From Gracilimonas sediminicola (GTDB lineage: Bacteria > Bacteroidota > Rhodothermia > Balneolales > Balneolaceae), in NCBI RefSeq assembly GCF_024320785.1, contig NZ_JANDBC010000003.1, forward strand, positions 248,001 through 312,000: a DNA stretch of 64,000 bases. Direction: 5' to 3'. Shown one piece after another: positions 16,859 through 26,212 of this stretch; within the stretch, counting starts at the first letter, position 1; every line of letters starts with the position of its first letter. Below the pieces are notes generated by a model. It worked only from the letters and a program-made list of their open reading frames with translations. It did no database searches and was not told the origin of the DNA. The position numbers and the translations under genes were made by a program.

Positions 16859-17884
16859 ATGGCATTTACCCGAAAAGACTTTCTCAAGACAACCGCACTC
16901 GCTTCATTTACAGGAGCAGCAATTGGGCTTGCAGGCTGTGAAACAAAAGCCGCTCCCGGTTCAACCCAAAAAATTAAACCGAAAGCATTAAAAGCCGGTG
17001 ATACTTTGGGGCTTGTAGCTCCCGCAAGCCCCATTTACGAATCCTCCGTATTTGATGAGATGCTGGCCAACCTTCGGGGCCTGGGCTTTAAACTTAAACT
17101 GGGTGAGTATGTGCGAAACCAAAGAGGATATTTGGCCGGGACCGATCAGCAGCGAGCTAATGATTTGATGAATATGTTTCGGGATCCACAGGTGGATGGA
17201 GTTATGTGTATTCGCGGGGGGTGGGGATGTAACCGTATTTTGCCTTTGCTGGATTACGATGTATTCAAAAATAATCCCAAAGCATTCTGCGGGTTTAGTG
17301 ATATCACTTCGCTGCATATGGCTATGTATCAAAAAAGTGACCTTATTACTTTTCATGGGCCGGTGGGGAAGTCTAACTGGAATCGGTTCACAACCAACGC
17401 TTTTAAAGAGATAATCTTTGATGGAGAAACACCCACTTTTGAAATCCCCGCTGACGATGAACGAAATTTTGTTATAAATCCGGGTACCATTGAAGGTAAA
17501 TTGCTTGGAGGCAACCTTTCGGTATTGGTTTCAATGATTGGATCTGATTATTTGCCGTCCTTTGAACATGCTATTCTGTATCTGGAAGATGTGGGAGAGA
17601 GCGTGTACCGAATCGACCGGATGCTGACTCAACTTAAACTGGCAGGTATTCTTGACCAGATTTCAGGATTTGTGTTCGGGAAATGTACCGATTGCGATGC
17701 CGGGGATAACAGCCTTACGTTACAGCAGGTTTTTGATGACCACATCAAACCACTCGATATCCCGGCTTTTTACGGGGCTATGATCAGCCACGAGGACGAC
17801 AATATTACCCTGCCGGTTGGTTTGAATGCCGGGATTGATGCAACAAAGAAAACAATTCACGTATCAGAACCGGCTGTTGTTTGA
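16859..17884 (+). CDS. Exported LD-carboxypeptidase (peptidase family S66)
   Basis: The 341-residue protein begins with a Tat-like leader (TRKDFLK before a hydrophobic stretch) that ends in a lipobox-like GLAGC, so it is probably exported and possibly lipid-anchored. The mature part follows family S66: LGLVAPASP, RGGWGCNRILPLLD, the nucleophile segment CGFSDIT, and a C-terminal GAMISHEDDNITLPVG with the catalytic His. S66 enzymes cleave L-D bonds in murein tetrapeptides or related peptides such as microcin C. The twin-arginine pair is RK rather than RR, so Tat use is uncertain. Confidence 0.88.
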   Translation: MAFTRKDFLKTTALASFTGAAIGLAGCETKAAPGSTQKIKPKALKAGDTLGLVAPASPIYESSVFDEMLANLRGLGFKLKLGEYVRNQRGYLAGTDQQRANDLMNMFRDPQVDGVMCIRGGWGCNRILPLLDYDVFKNNPKAFCGFSDITSLHMAMYQKSDLITFHGPVGKSNWNRFTTNAFKEIIFDGETPTFEIPADDERNFVINPGTIEGKLLGGNLSVLVSMIGSDYLPSFEHAILYLEDVGESVYRIDRMLTQLKLAGILDQISGFVFGKCTDCDAGDNSLTLQQVFDDHIKPLDIPAFYGAMISHEDDNITLPVGLNAGIDATKKTIHVSEPAVV

Positions 17885-17925
17885 TCGAATAAAAATTTCA
17901 ATTTGTATGCAATCTGGTACAGATA

Positions 17926-20367
17926 ATGAGATGTAAATCCTGCTTTTCCGGATTGATTGTGTTCCTGTTACTTTTGATTCCGGGAATGAATGTACTTGCA
18001 CAATCCGGAACGTTATCAGGCTTTGTGTACGATGCTGAAACAAGGGAATCTCTTCCGTATGCAAACATCATTGTGGAGGGGACAAGCAAAGGAACCTATA
18101 CGGCAAGTGACGGCTCTTATACCATCAAGCTGGATACCGGCACTGTCAGCATTCGCTACCGGTTTATCTCATTTCGCGATACCGTAATTCAGTTTCAAAT
18201 TCAGCCCGGCAGGGAGATTGAACAGGATGTGTACTTAAGGCCTGATCTCACATCCATGGAAGTTACAGTAAGTGCCGACCGGGTGGCCCGAAAGGTTCAG
18301 GAACTGGCCCGCCTGCGTGATCAGCAGAATTCGAACCTGAACTCCTATAAAGCCGAAGTGTATAAGCTGGCCATTCTCAGCAATGTTGATAAGAGCTTTA
18401 AATATGAAGAAGCCGGGGAGGACGATTTGGAACCTATCGCATTCTCAGAACGAAAGTCAGAGATTAGGTACACCTCTGATCCTGAGCGATATTCTGAGAC
18501 GCTGGAAGCAAACAGGGCAAGCGATAACTTTTTTAGTGAATATGATTTTTTTTCGACCGGAGGGGCTCCGCTAAATCTGAATTCGGATGAGGTGGTTCTG
18601 AGTATTCTTTCTGAAGGCATGTCCGTGGTTGGTCCGATTTCCGATAAGGCCGGGCGATTCTATGAGCTATACGACGAAGAAGCAGACAGCAGCTGGCCGG
18701 AAGGAACCATAGAGATTTATTTCGAACCAAAAACCGATAACCGCCCGCTTTTTGAAGGCCAGGTTTGGTATGATGAAGAACAATCGGTGATTCTGGGGAT
18801 TGATGTAACGCTCAACGAATATGCCGAAACCAATTCCGGAACCTTTAAGATTTCTGACCTGAGATATCAGCAGAGCTATAAAAAAGTAGGGGATTTCTGG
18901 CTGCCTGAGAAAACCGAGCTTTCGGCCATGTTGCAGTTTATCACCTCCAAAGACCGCATTTACTATCACGATGAATGGACGTGGGACAATTACGAGCTTA
19001 ACGCCCGAAGCATAGATCCCCAGCAGATAGAACTCAATACAACCAACATTTTGCAAGATGCTCACAAACGGCAACAGGCTTATTGGGATACGCTGTCAAC
19101 CCGTGAGAAGAATGAAAATGCCCGGCTGCTGGATGAAGCGAAAGAATACGAAGAAGACCGGGCAATGGTAAAGGTCGGGATGTCGGCTATGCGTACATTT
19201 TTTCGACTTCCTTATCAGCTGGAGCGTTTTTACATGACCAACATCAGTGATATTTACCATTACAACCGGGTGGAAGGGAATTACCTTGGGCTGGGCGTAA
19301 GAACTCCGGTCCATCCTGATTATGAATACCGGGCAATAGGTGGTTATGGATTTGGCAATCAATCCTGGAGCTATGAACTGAGTGGGTATCATTTCTTTGG
19401 GAATTCATTTGTAGCCCCTGAAGGCAGCTATCACAAACAGACCCTGCCTCAGTATCAGGATTACGAATATAACCGGACTCCACTGGATTTCTTCGAAGCC
19501 CGGCAGACTATGTATGCCTTAACAACCGGAACTTCAGGCAATAACTATTTTGAGCGGGAGGGATACGAAGCCGGATTCAGATTCCGATTTGGAACAGAAT
19601 CTTTCCTGCGAACGCTCTATCTGGATGAAACACATCGCTCGCTCACTGCTACCAGTAGTTTCAGTTTGTTTGGGGATGGACTTATACCGGAGGAATTTGC
19701 CAATAATGACCCGATATTTCCTGCTCAGGAGGGCACGATCAAAGGGTTATACCTTCACCTTCATCATGATACCCGTCAGTACCTGAGAACACAGTTCCTC
19801 AGAGATTATAACATTCGTGCGTTTGGGTGGTTGACCGATGCCGTACTTGAAAAAGGCATCAGCAGTTGGGGGAGTGACTTTGACTACAATCGATATCGGG
19901 TAGGCTTGAAATTTTATTGGCCGGTATTTTCATCCCACTTCTTTCAAACCGATATCATAGTTGGTGCTTCCGATGCTGGAGTTCCCAATCAGCGATTGTT
20001 TACTTACAACGGATATGTACTGGACGATTATGTGAGATATAAGCCCTTTAACACCATCGATTACAGGGAACCGCTGGGGAATCGCATTTCTCAAATTAAA
20101 GTCCGGTATAAATTCGGTAGTTCGCTCACCCGCAGTATCCCCGTCAATTTTATTCAGAAGAGTGGGATTAAAATTTCCACTGTGCTGACAGCTGGTGTTA
20201 TTGATCAAACTTCCAGCCTGGAGCCTCTGCTGCCGTATTCAGGATCTAAAGCCCAGGCAGAGATCGGTATTGCTGCTTCCAAAATATTCGGGATTTTATA
20301 CGCTGAAGTGAGTAAGAAACTGTACGGCAAATATGGAAATTCCATTGGCTTTTTGATTCTGTTTTAA
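17926..20367 (+). CDS. DUF5686/carboxypeptidase-regulatory-like outer-membrane protein
   Basis: The 813-residue protein has a signal peptide ending ...NVLAQ, then a carboxypeptidase-regulatory-like beta domain (LSGFVYDAETRESLPYANI, residues about 30-110). A long region follows the DUF5686 pattern and ends in a beta-rich portion with many aromatic residues that resembles an outer-membrane barrel. Proteins of this type are common in Bacteroidota and lack a TonB-dependent plug. The function is not established; a role in surface or envelope maintenance is possible. It stands alone between the S66 peptidase and the amidohydrolase gene. Confidence 0.8.
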   Translation: MRCKSCFSGLIVFLLLLIPGMNVLAQSGTLSGFVYDAETRESLPYANIIVEGTSKGTYTASDGSYTIKLDTGTVSIRYRFISFRDTVIQFQIQPGREIEQDVYLRPDLTSMEVTVSADRVARKVQELARLRDQQNSNLNSYKAEVYKLAILSNVDKSFKYEEAGEDDLEPIAFSERKSEIRYTSDPERYSETLEANRASDNFFSEYDFFSTGGAPLNLNSDEVVLSILSEGMSVVGPISDKAGRFYELYDEEADSSWPEGTIEIYFEPKTDNRPLFEGQVWYDEEQSVILGIDVTLNEYAETNSGTFKISDLRYQQSYKKVGDFWLPEKTELSAMLQFITSKDRIYYHDEWTWDNYELNARSIDPQQIELNTTNILQDAHKRQQAYWDTLSTREKNENARLLDEAKEYEEDRAMVKVGMSAMRTFFRLPYQLERFYMTNISDIYHYNRVEGNYLGLGVRTPVHPDYEYRAIGGYGFGNQSWSYELSGYHFFGNSFVAPEGSYHKQTLPQYQDYEYNRTPLDFFEARQTMYALTTGTSGNNYFEREGYEAGFRFRFGTESFLRTLYLDETHRSLTATSSFSLFGDGLIPEEFANNDPIFPAQEGTIKGLYLHLHHDTRQYLRTQFLRDYNIRAFGWLTDAVLEKGISSWGSDFDYNRYRVGLKFYWPVFSSHFFQTDIIVGASDAGVPNQRLFTYNGYVLDDYVRYKPFNTIDYREPLGNRISQIKVRYKFGSSLTRSIPVNFIQKSGIKISTVLTAGVIDQTSSLEPLLPYSGSKAQAEIGIAASKIFGILYAEVSKKLYGKYGNSIGFLILF

Positions 20368-20467
20368 AGCGCTTTGTCACAAAAACAAAATTTTACGGGA
20401 TAAGCAGCAACTAATTGCTTTAATTCCGTAGGTAAGCATTTCTAACTACAATAAATCCCTTATACCT

Positions 20468-23400
20468 ATGAATACGATTAAATCCATAAGATGGACACAG
20501 ATTCCATTTTTCCTGTTTTTGGGGCTTTTCTCGGTTCAGAGTGTGCATGCTTCTATTTTCGAGGTACGGCAAGACACTACTGAAGCGGATACGACAGTAA
20601 TCCCCAAAGCTGACAACGAACTCCCGATGAAACCCGGGCGCATTATTGAATTTAACACCAACGAAGGCACCTGGATGTCGCTGGACATCAGCCCGGACGG
20701 TCAACATATCGTTTTTGATTTAATGGGGGATATTTATCGTATTCCTGCATCCGGAGGGGAGGCTGAACAACTTACCGATGGTATGGCTTTTGATACCCAT
20801 CCGCGGTACAGCCCCGACGGCAAGCACGTTTTGTTTACCTCGGATGCTTCCGGTGAAGAGGATTTATACTACGTGGAAGTCGCTGACACTTCTGAAATTA
20901 CCCAGATTACCAAAGGCGGAAACACCCGATACACCAATGCCGACTGGACCCCCGATGGTGAATATGTGATTGCCTCAAAAGGTGGATTAACACCTAAGTT
21001 GTGGCTGATTCATAAAGAAGGCGGAAGTGGTACCGCTCTTATTGGTGAACCAAATGGTCTTAAAATTATTGACCCGGCTATTTCACCGGATGGGCGTTAT
21101 GTGTATTTCTCTCAGCGCAACGGTGCCTGGAACTACAATGCGCAGCTGCCACAGTATCAAATTGCTCGATACGACCGGGAAGATGGCTCACGCCGAACTA
21201 TTACTTCCAGATACGGATCCGCATTCACACCCACGCTTTCTTCAGATGGGAAATGGATGGTATTCGGTTCCCGGTATGAGGATAAAACCGGTCTGGTAAT
21301 CCGGGACCTTGAAACCGGCGATGAAAGATGGCTGGCTTACCCGGTTCAAAGAGATGAGCAAGAGTCTATTGCTACGATGGGTGTATTGCCCGGCATGAGC
21401 TTCAATCCGGATAATAAGAACCTGCTAACTTCCTATGCTGGAAAGATATATAGCATCAATATTGAAAGCGGCGAATCTAAAGAAATTCCGTTTGAAGTAA
21501 ATGCTCATCTTGAAATGGGGCCGGAAGTGTTCTTTAAATACCCGGTGGATGACAGTAAGGAAATGCTTGCTACTCAAATTCGAGATGCCGTTCCCTCGCC
21601 CAATGGTGAGCAGCTCGCTTTTACCGTTCTTGATAAACTCTACATTCAGGATTTACCCGATGGCGAACCTAAGAGACTAACCAATTCCAATCTTATTGAA
21701 GCGCAGCCAACCTGGTCGCCTGATGGAAAATGGATTGTTTATGCCACTTACGATATGGAAGACGGCGGTGCTTTATATAAAGTGAACCCGAATGCACGGC
21801 GAATTCGACCTGTGAAGATTACCGAAGAGCCGGGTATCTACAGTGAACCCACTTGGTCACGATCCAGCAACCGAATTGTAGCTCTTAGAGGTGATAACAG
21901 AAGCTACGACCGTTCCACCGGTCCTTTTGCCTTTGGTTCTACCGAAGATCTTGTTTGGGTTTCTGCAGATGGCAGTTCCAACAACTTTATTGCCAAGAGC
22001 AGCGGACGTTCAAACCCTCATTTTGTGAAATCCGATGACCGTATTTATCTGAATCGCGGCAATGGTACGTTGCTTTCTATTCGTTGGGACGGAACCGATG
22101 AAAAAGAGCATGTTCGAATCACCGGGATCACCACAGCCGGATTTGGAAATATGGGCGTGAATTACCCAACTCCCGACATGCTTCATCCCGAAGAAGCCGC
22201 CAAAGAGAATAACCCGCCCTCCAACGCCAGCTTTATTGCGATGGCTCCGGAAGGAGATCAGGCAATGGCACTCATCAACAATGATATTTATGTAGTTACC
22301 GTACCTAAAGTGGGCGGCGATACTCCGAGAATATCTGTAGCCAGAGCGGCAAGTGCGGCTTTTCCTGCCAAGAAGTTGACTACCATTGGCGGGCAGTTTC
22401 CTCATTGGTCGGATGATGCCGGTAAAGTGCATTGGTCGATAGGTAAAGGCCATTTCATTTATGATCTGAAAGCAGCTGAAGCCTACGAAGACAGCGTGGA
22501 AGCAGCCAAGAAGGCCGAAGCCGAGAAGAAGAAAGAGGAGGAGAAGATGAAGAAAGATGACGACTCCGATGATGGCGATGATTCCGGCGATGCTGATGAA
22601 GAAGCAGAAGAGGAAGAAACCGATGAAGAGAAAGAAGAGAAGAAGGAGGACGAAGGGTATAAACCGGAAGAACTCAGCATTGAGGTTTCCATTACCCGCG
22701 ATATTCCTGAAGGAACCATCCTGCTTCAAAATGCCCGTATTATTACTATGAATGGCGATGAAGTAATTGAGAACGGCGATGTACTGATTGAAAACAATCG
22801 CATTGTGGAAGTGGGAACCAATCTTACCGCACCAAACGGAGCAGAAACCCGCGATCTCAGCGGAAAGACCATTGTACCCGGTTTTGTAGATACTCATGCT
22901 CACTTATGGGCTTCATGGGGCATCCACAAACAACGGTTTTGGGGCTATGCCGCTAACCTTGCGTATGGTGTAACCACTACCCGTGATCCCCAAACCGCCA
23001 CCACCGATGTACTCACCTATTCAGATATGGTGGAAACCGGAATGATGGAAGGTCCACGTGTGTATTCAACCGGACCGGGACTTGGATTCTGGGCGTACAA
23101 CATTCAAAGCCTGGAGCACGCCCAAAACGTGATGAAGCAGTACAGCAAGTACTACAACACCAAAACCATCAAGATGTATTTGGCAGGGAACCGGCAGCAG
23201 CGGCAATGGATTCTGATGGCAGCTAAGGAGCAGAGCATTATGCCAACCACCGAAGGTGCCCTCGACTGGAAACTGAATATGACACAACTTATTGACGGTT
23301 ACCCGGGGCATGAACATTCATTCCCGGTGTACCCGATTTACAAGGATGTGATCACCACTACAGCCGAAGCCCAAATGGCGGTTACCCCAACATTGCTGGT

Positions 23401-23965
23401 AGCCTATGGCGGTCCGTGGGCCGAAAATTACTTCTACTCCCGCGAGAATCCGTTCTTTGACGAGAAGCTGCGCACCTTTACCCCGTACGAAGAGCTGGCT
23501 TCCAAGTCACGCCGTCGTCCGGGCTGGTTCCATGACGATGAGCATGTCTTCCAGAAGCATGCCGAGTTTCAGAAAGACCTGAAAGAAGCCGGCGGACTTT
23601 CCGGTGTGGGAAGCCACGGTCAGTTACAAGGACTTGGTTTCCACTGGGAGCTGTGGGCCATGGCAGCAGGAGGGATGAATAACCACGACGCCCTTCAGGT
23701 AGCTACCATTGACGGTGCCACCGCTATTGGCCTGGATGGTGATTTAGGGTCTATAGAAGCCGGCAAACTGGCAGATCTGATCATTCTGAATGCAAACCCG
23801 CTGGATGACCTCAGAAACACCAATTCCATAGAGTGGGTCATGAAAAACGGCCGCCTGTATGACGGCGATACACTGGACCAGCTCTACCCAATGCAGGTTA
23901 AAGCAACTCCCTATGAGTGGGAATTCCCAAATCCAACGCAGATGATGCTCCCGGGAAAAGAATAA
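20468..23965 (+). CDS. Exported TolB-propeller / amidohydrolase fusion protein
   Basis: The 1165-residue protein starts with a signal peptide, followed by repeated WD40/TolB-like propeller motifs (SPDGQHIVF, SPDGKHVLF, TPDGEYVIA, SPDGRYVYF, SPDGKWIVY) over residues about 60-670. A very acidic and lysine-rich linker lies near residues 680-735. The C-terminal part is an amidohydrolase: GKTIVPGFVDTHAHLWAS with the metal-binding HxH, GYPGHEHSFP, GVGSHGQLQG and a final GSIEAGKLADLIILNANPL. It probably cleaves cyclic amides or dipeptide bonds outside the cytoplasm. The combination is known in Bacteroidota but the substrate is unknown. Confidence 0.88.
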   Translation: MNTIKSIRWTQIPFFLFLGLFSVQSVHASIFEVRQDTTEADTTVIPKADNELPMKPGRIIEFNTNEGTWMSLDISPDGQHIVFDLMGDIYRIPASGGEAEQLTDGMAFDTHPRYSPDGKHVLFTSDASGEEDLYYVEVADTSEITQITKGGNTRYTNADWTPDGEYVIASKGGLTPKLWLIHKEGGSGTALIGEPNGLKIIDPAISPDGRYVYFSQRNGAWNYNAQLPQYQIARYDREDGSRRTITSRYGSAFTPTLSSDGKWMVFGSRYEDKTGLVIRDLETGDERWLAYPVQRDEQESIATMGVLPGMSFNPDNKNLLTSYAGKIYSINIESGESKEIPFEVNAHLEMGPEVFFKYPVDDSKEMLATQIRDAVPSPNGEQLAFTVLDKLYIQDLPDGEPKRLTNSNLIEAQPTWSPDGKWIVYATYDMEDGGALYKVNPNARRIRPVKITEEPGIYSEPTWSRSSNRIVALRGDNRSYDRSTGPFAFGSTEDLVWVSADGSSNNFIAKSSGRSNPHFVKSDDRIYLNRGNGTLLSIRWDGTDEKEHVRITGITTAGFGNMGVNYPTPDMLHPEEAAKENNPPSNASFIAMAPEGDQAMALINNDIYVVTVPKVGGDTPRISVARAASAAFPAKKLTTIGGQFPHWSDDAGKVHWSIGKGHFIYDLKAAEAYEDSVEAAKKAEAEKKKEEEKMKKDDDSDDGDDSGDADEEAEEEETDEEKEEKKEDEGYKPEELSIEVSITRDIPEGTILLQNARIITMNGDEVIENGDVLIENNRIVEVGTNLTAPNGAETRDLSGKTIVPGFVDTHAHLWASWGIHKQRFWGYAANLAYGVTTTRDPQTATTDVLTYSDMVETGMMEGPRVYSTGPGLGFWAYNIQSLEHAQNVMKQYSKYYNTKTIKMYLAGNRQQRQWILMAAKEQSIMPTTEGALDWKLNMTQLIDGYPGHEHSFPVYPIYKDVITTTAEAQMAVTPTLLVAYGGPWAENYFYSRENPFFDEKLRTFTPYEELASKSRRRPGWFHDDEHVFQKHAEFQKDLKEAGGLSGVGSHGQLQGLGFHWELWAMAAGGMNNHDALQVATIDGATAIGLDGDLGSIEAGKLADLIILNANPLDDLRNTNSIEWVMKNGRLYDGDTLDQLYPMQVKATPYEWEFPNPTQMMLPGKE

Positions 23966-24045
23966 TTGTTCGTTAATAGGAAATCGTTATTCGTTATTGA
24001 ATAACAGATTATCCCGATTAAACGAATAACGAATAACGAAACACG
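23966..24045 (+). repeat. Palindromic repeat (AACGAATAAC family), copy 2
   Basis: After the amidohydrolase stop the sequence runs GTTCGTTAATAGG, TCGTTATTCGTTATT, a core ATTATCCCGATTAA and then ACGAATAACGAATAACGAA, which pairs with the first arm. It is related in arms and core to the palindrome at 10573-10649. A separate rho-independent terminator follows at 24055. Confidence 0.7.
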
Positions 24046-24054
24046 ATCAACGAC

Positions 24055-24081
24055 AAAAGGCTCCTTCGGGAGCCTTTTTTG
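24055..24081 (+). terminator. Rho-independent terminator
   Basis: AAAAGGCTCC, loop TTCG, GGAGCC and TTTTTT form a perfect short stem with a stable UUCG-type loop and a U-run. It ends the amidohydrolase transcript. The rest of the 23966-24399 spacer holds a GTCATTCCTGCGAAGGC dispersed repeat at 24120 and AT-rich DNA leading into the cassette array. Confidence 0.9.
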
Positions 24082-24276
24082 TTTACCTCATCATTAATCC
24101 AAAAACCATTTCCGGATAAGTCATTCCTGCGAAGGCTGGAATCTGCTTGCTTTAAATAAGCTCAGTGTTTTTACTGTGACGTCTCTGCTGAAAAAAGAGT
24201 TATCATCAGTAGTAGTTTAGAGTAGGGGATATCACTCGAAGATGTTATCTGTAATTATTTTTCACTGAAATTCTTG

Positions 24277-24378
24277 ATAACATATCTGAATGGATATCAT
24301 AGGCTTGTCAATAATTGATTTGTACTTTTATATAGAATTTTCACACCTTCGTACATTCTAAATAATTATATGTTATAC
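24277..24378 (+). other. Degenerate attC-like hairpin at the array start
   Basis: ATAACATAT at 24277-24285 is matched by ATATGTTAT at 24368-24376, followed by AC to give GTTATAC. Inside, TGAATG and CATTCT form a second partial pair. Length (102 bases) and end motif resemble attC, but the inner arms are AT-rich and weak. It precedes the first cassette gene by 21 bases. Confidence 0.35.
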
Positions 24379-24399
24379 GGTTATTAAATCTAAACCCTT

Positions 24400-25299
24400 A
24401 TGAGAAAATCTGTCAGAAGTCAGTTGGCATCAAAAATATTATATGAAGAAAGATGGTTTAACAGGTCAGATCAAACTCAATATGAAAGAGATATTTTTGC
24501 TGATTTAATGCTGAGATTGAATTTGAAAAACATAGAATTCGAATCTCCATCTCCGCCACAGCCCGATATAATACTCTCTCTTTATAATTCTGATTCAAAA
24601 GTACGAAAAATCGGTTGTGAATTAACAGATTTGTATTGGGATAACACTGATCAGGGATCTTTACAAAAACAGAAAATTGCCAAATGGAAAAATTTTTCCA
24701 CAAAGCTTCAGGATAACTTGCGTGGCTTAAAAAAGGGATATGAATACATATATGGTGTTTTAAGTCTTAAGAATTTTAACGAATGTCTTAAATCAGATAA
24801 TGACTTAATTGATGAGCTAATAAATATTTTAACTTCTCATAAATTTCCGTTCAAAACTAAAATAGAAGATTTTAAATCATCTTCTTATTTAAAAAAACAT
24901 TGCAATTCTTTAAGTCTTACTACCTATCCAGAGTCTGATTTGCTATGGTGGGAATCCTCTTTACTTTCGGGAAAATTAGAATATGAACCTAGTGTTTTGA
25001 ATAAACCAATTATCAAAAAACATAAAAAAGATCATGATTTTAGTGGCTGTGAAGAAAAATGGTTATTGATTTACGCAGGTGGAAATAATTTGGGAAATAC
25101 AATCACATTTTTTGAAGAAGAACTAAAGAATGTCAAATATTCAAAAAATAAATTTGATAGAATAATTTATTGGGACTGTTTTCTAGAAAACATATTTCAA
25201 TTATATCCAAAGTTTAAAATCCTAATAAAGACTACTAACAATAATTCTATCATACAGAAAAATAATTTACCTGAAATAATCACTAAAAATATAAATTGA
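24400..25299 (+). CDS. Cassette gene: hypothetical protein with nuclease-fold-like motifs
   Basis: The 299-residue protein is AT-rich in codon use, unlike the genes before it. Residues 54-77 read QPDIIL then IGCELTD: a proline-aspartate pair (Asp56) followed by a strand with Glu74-x-Thr76. With Glu29 upstream this resembles the PD-(D/E)xK nuclease core, but Thr stands where the catalytic Lys is usual, so it may be inactive or use another residue. No closer family is recognised. It sits 21 bases after a possible attC end and 8 bases before a degenerate attC, as a cassette gene would. Confidence 0.6.
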   Translation: MRKSVRSQLASKILYEERWFNRSDQTQYERDIFADLMLRLNLKNIEFESPSPPQPDIILSLYNSDSKVRKIGCELTDLYWDNTDQGSLQKQKIAKWKNFSTKLQDNLRGLKKGYEYIYGVLSLKNFNECLKSDNDLIDELINILTSHKFPFKTKIEDFKSSSYLKKHCNSLSLTTYPESDLLWWESSLLSGKLEYEPSVLNKPIIKKHKKDHDFSGCEEKWLLIYAGGNNLGNTITFFEEELKNVKYSKNKFDRIIYWDCFLENIFQLYPKFKILIKTTNNNSIIQKNNLPEIITKNIN

Positions 25300-25307
25300 A
25301 AATAGCC

Positions 25308-25434
25308 ACATAACCCGTACTTCAACTCGGACAGGTCTATCCATTTTTGCTACTTTTACTTTTTATAGTTAGTCTTTCATTCTTGTAACAAATTAGCACG
25401 TTGGCGCCTACTGGTGAAGCTCAATATCATTATC
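25308..25434 (+). other. Degenerate attC site
   Basis: The left side has ACATAAC (one base off RYYYAAC) and the arm CTTCAACTCGGACAGG with the typical GGaC unpaired base. The right side has only partial complement (CCTACTGGTGAAG) and ends near CATTATC. The 127-base length matches the intact sites at 26081, 27633 and 29018. I read it as a decayed attC. Confidence 0.45.
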
Positions 25435-25457
25435 TGGTAAACTTTAATGTATTATTT

Positions 25458-25805
25458 ATGAAAAAAGTTGAAATTAATAAGGCCAATTATTCATGGGAAA
25501 ATGGAACTATTGTCTTCTACGAGGCGGATAACAAATTTCAACTTTATGATTCCGGCAAATATGGAATAAGTAAATCTAATGAAATTGGATTGTTTAAATT
25601 AGAAAAAGTAGCTTCATATCCAAAGCAAGAATGGGTTGTAAAGAAAATGGTTTCTGGAGAGTGGACAAAAACCGATATAACCGGTCATACATACTATTCA
25701 AATTCTTGGTTCGAAAGCTCTAAGTGCAAGACCCGTAAAGATGGCCGTGGCCCAATTTATGCTGCTGCTAAAGTTTTATTTTGGGAGCATAGATATAATA
25801 AGTAG
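25458..25805 (+). CDS. Cassette gene: small hypothetical protein
   Basis: The 115-residue soluble protein (KKVEINKANYSWENGTIV at its start, rich in Trp, Tyr and Lys) is not recognised. It lacks a signal peptide or membrane segment. Its start is taken at the ATG at 25458 because an earlier in-frame ATG at 25401 lies within the attC-like site. Composition is AT-rich like its cassette neighbours. It is followed by a short frameshifted gene and then an intact attC, so it belongs to a cassette. No function can be proposed. Confidence 0.6.
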   Translation: MKKVEINKANYSWENGTIVFYEADNKFQLYDSGKYGISKSNEIGLFKLEKVASYPKQEWVVKKMVSGEWTKTDITGHTYYSNSWFESSKCKTRKDGRGPIYAAAKVLFWEHRYNK

Positions 25806-25884
25806 TTAATAAAATACTCGCTATTTAAAAGCTAAGTTGTCAGACTGATACAAAATAATGTGAAGTCTAACTCAATTTAAAACT

Positions 25885-26069
25885 ATGGAACCATTAGGTG
25901 GATTTTCGCAAGAAGAATTTGGCAATCACTTCATTCAGAAGAACCTGAACCTTCAGCTAAGATAATCGTTGATGATGAAGTTGAACATGTTATGACAATA
26001 AACACTGAAGGAGGTCAAGTGTCTGTTTCTTGTTCTCTTAATGGGCAATGGAGTGATACTCAAGGTTGA
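25885..26069 (+). pseudogene. Frameshifted small cassette gene
   Basis: An ATG at 25885 opens a frame (MEPLGGFSQEEFG) that stops after 26 codons. A protein-like frame shifted by one base runs on from about 25920 to a TGA at 26067-26069 (SEEPEPSAKIIVDDEVEH, then a C-terminal GQWSDTQG). The two would join into a protein of about 61 residues if one base were gained or lost near 25920. It ends 11 bases before an attC site. A sequencing error cannot be excluded. No family is recognised. Confidence 0.45.
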
Positions 26070-26080
26070 CTAAAATTAAC

Positions 26081-26202
26081 GTATAACACACGCATCAACT
26101 GGGACGCGGACGTGCCGTTGGTTTCCAAAGTTGCTTGTTTTGAAATTTTAACTGTTTATTAACTCATAATATCCGCGCCCGTTATGCGCTGAGCCGTTAT
26201 AC
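26081..26202 (+). other. attC site (integron cassette recombination site)
   Basis: The site runs from GTATAAC (26081-26087) to GTTATAC (26196-26202). The left arm CGCATCAACTGGGaCGCGGA pairs with the right arm TCCGCGCCCGTTATGCG, leaving an extra A, as in attC. The arms are imperfect but long, and the central spacer is AT-rich. It separates the frameshifted gene from the channel gene. Confidence 0.8.
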
Positions 26203-26212
26203 TGCTTTAACA

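Noticed and set aside
22010-22903. Long open frame on the minus strand opposite the amidohydrolase gene
   Set aside because: It lies opposite a well-supported gene with an acidic low-complexity linker, whose composition creates a long antisense frame. No protein-like motif is seen.
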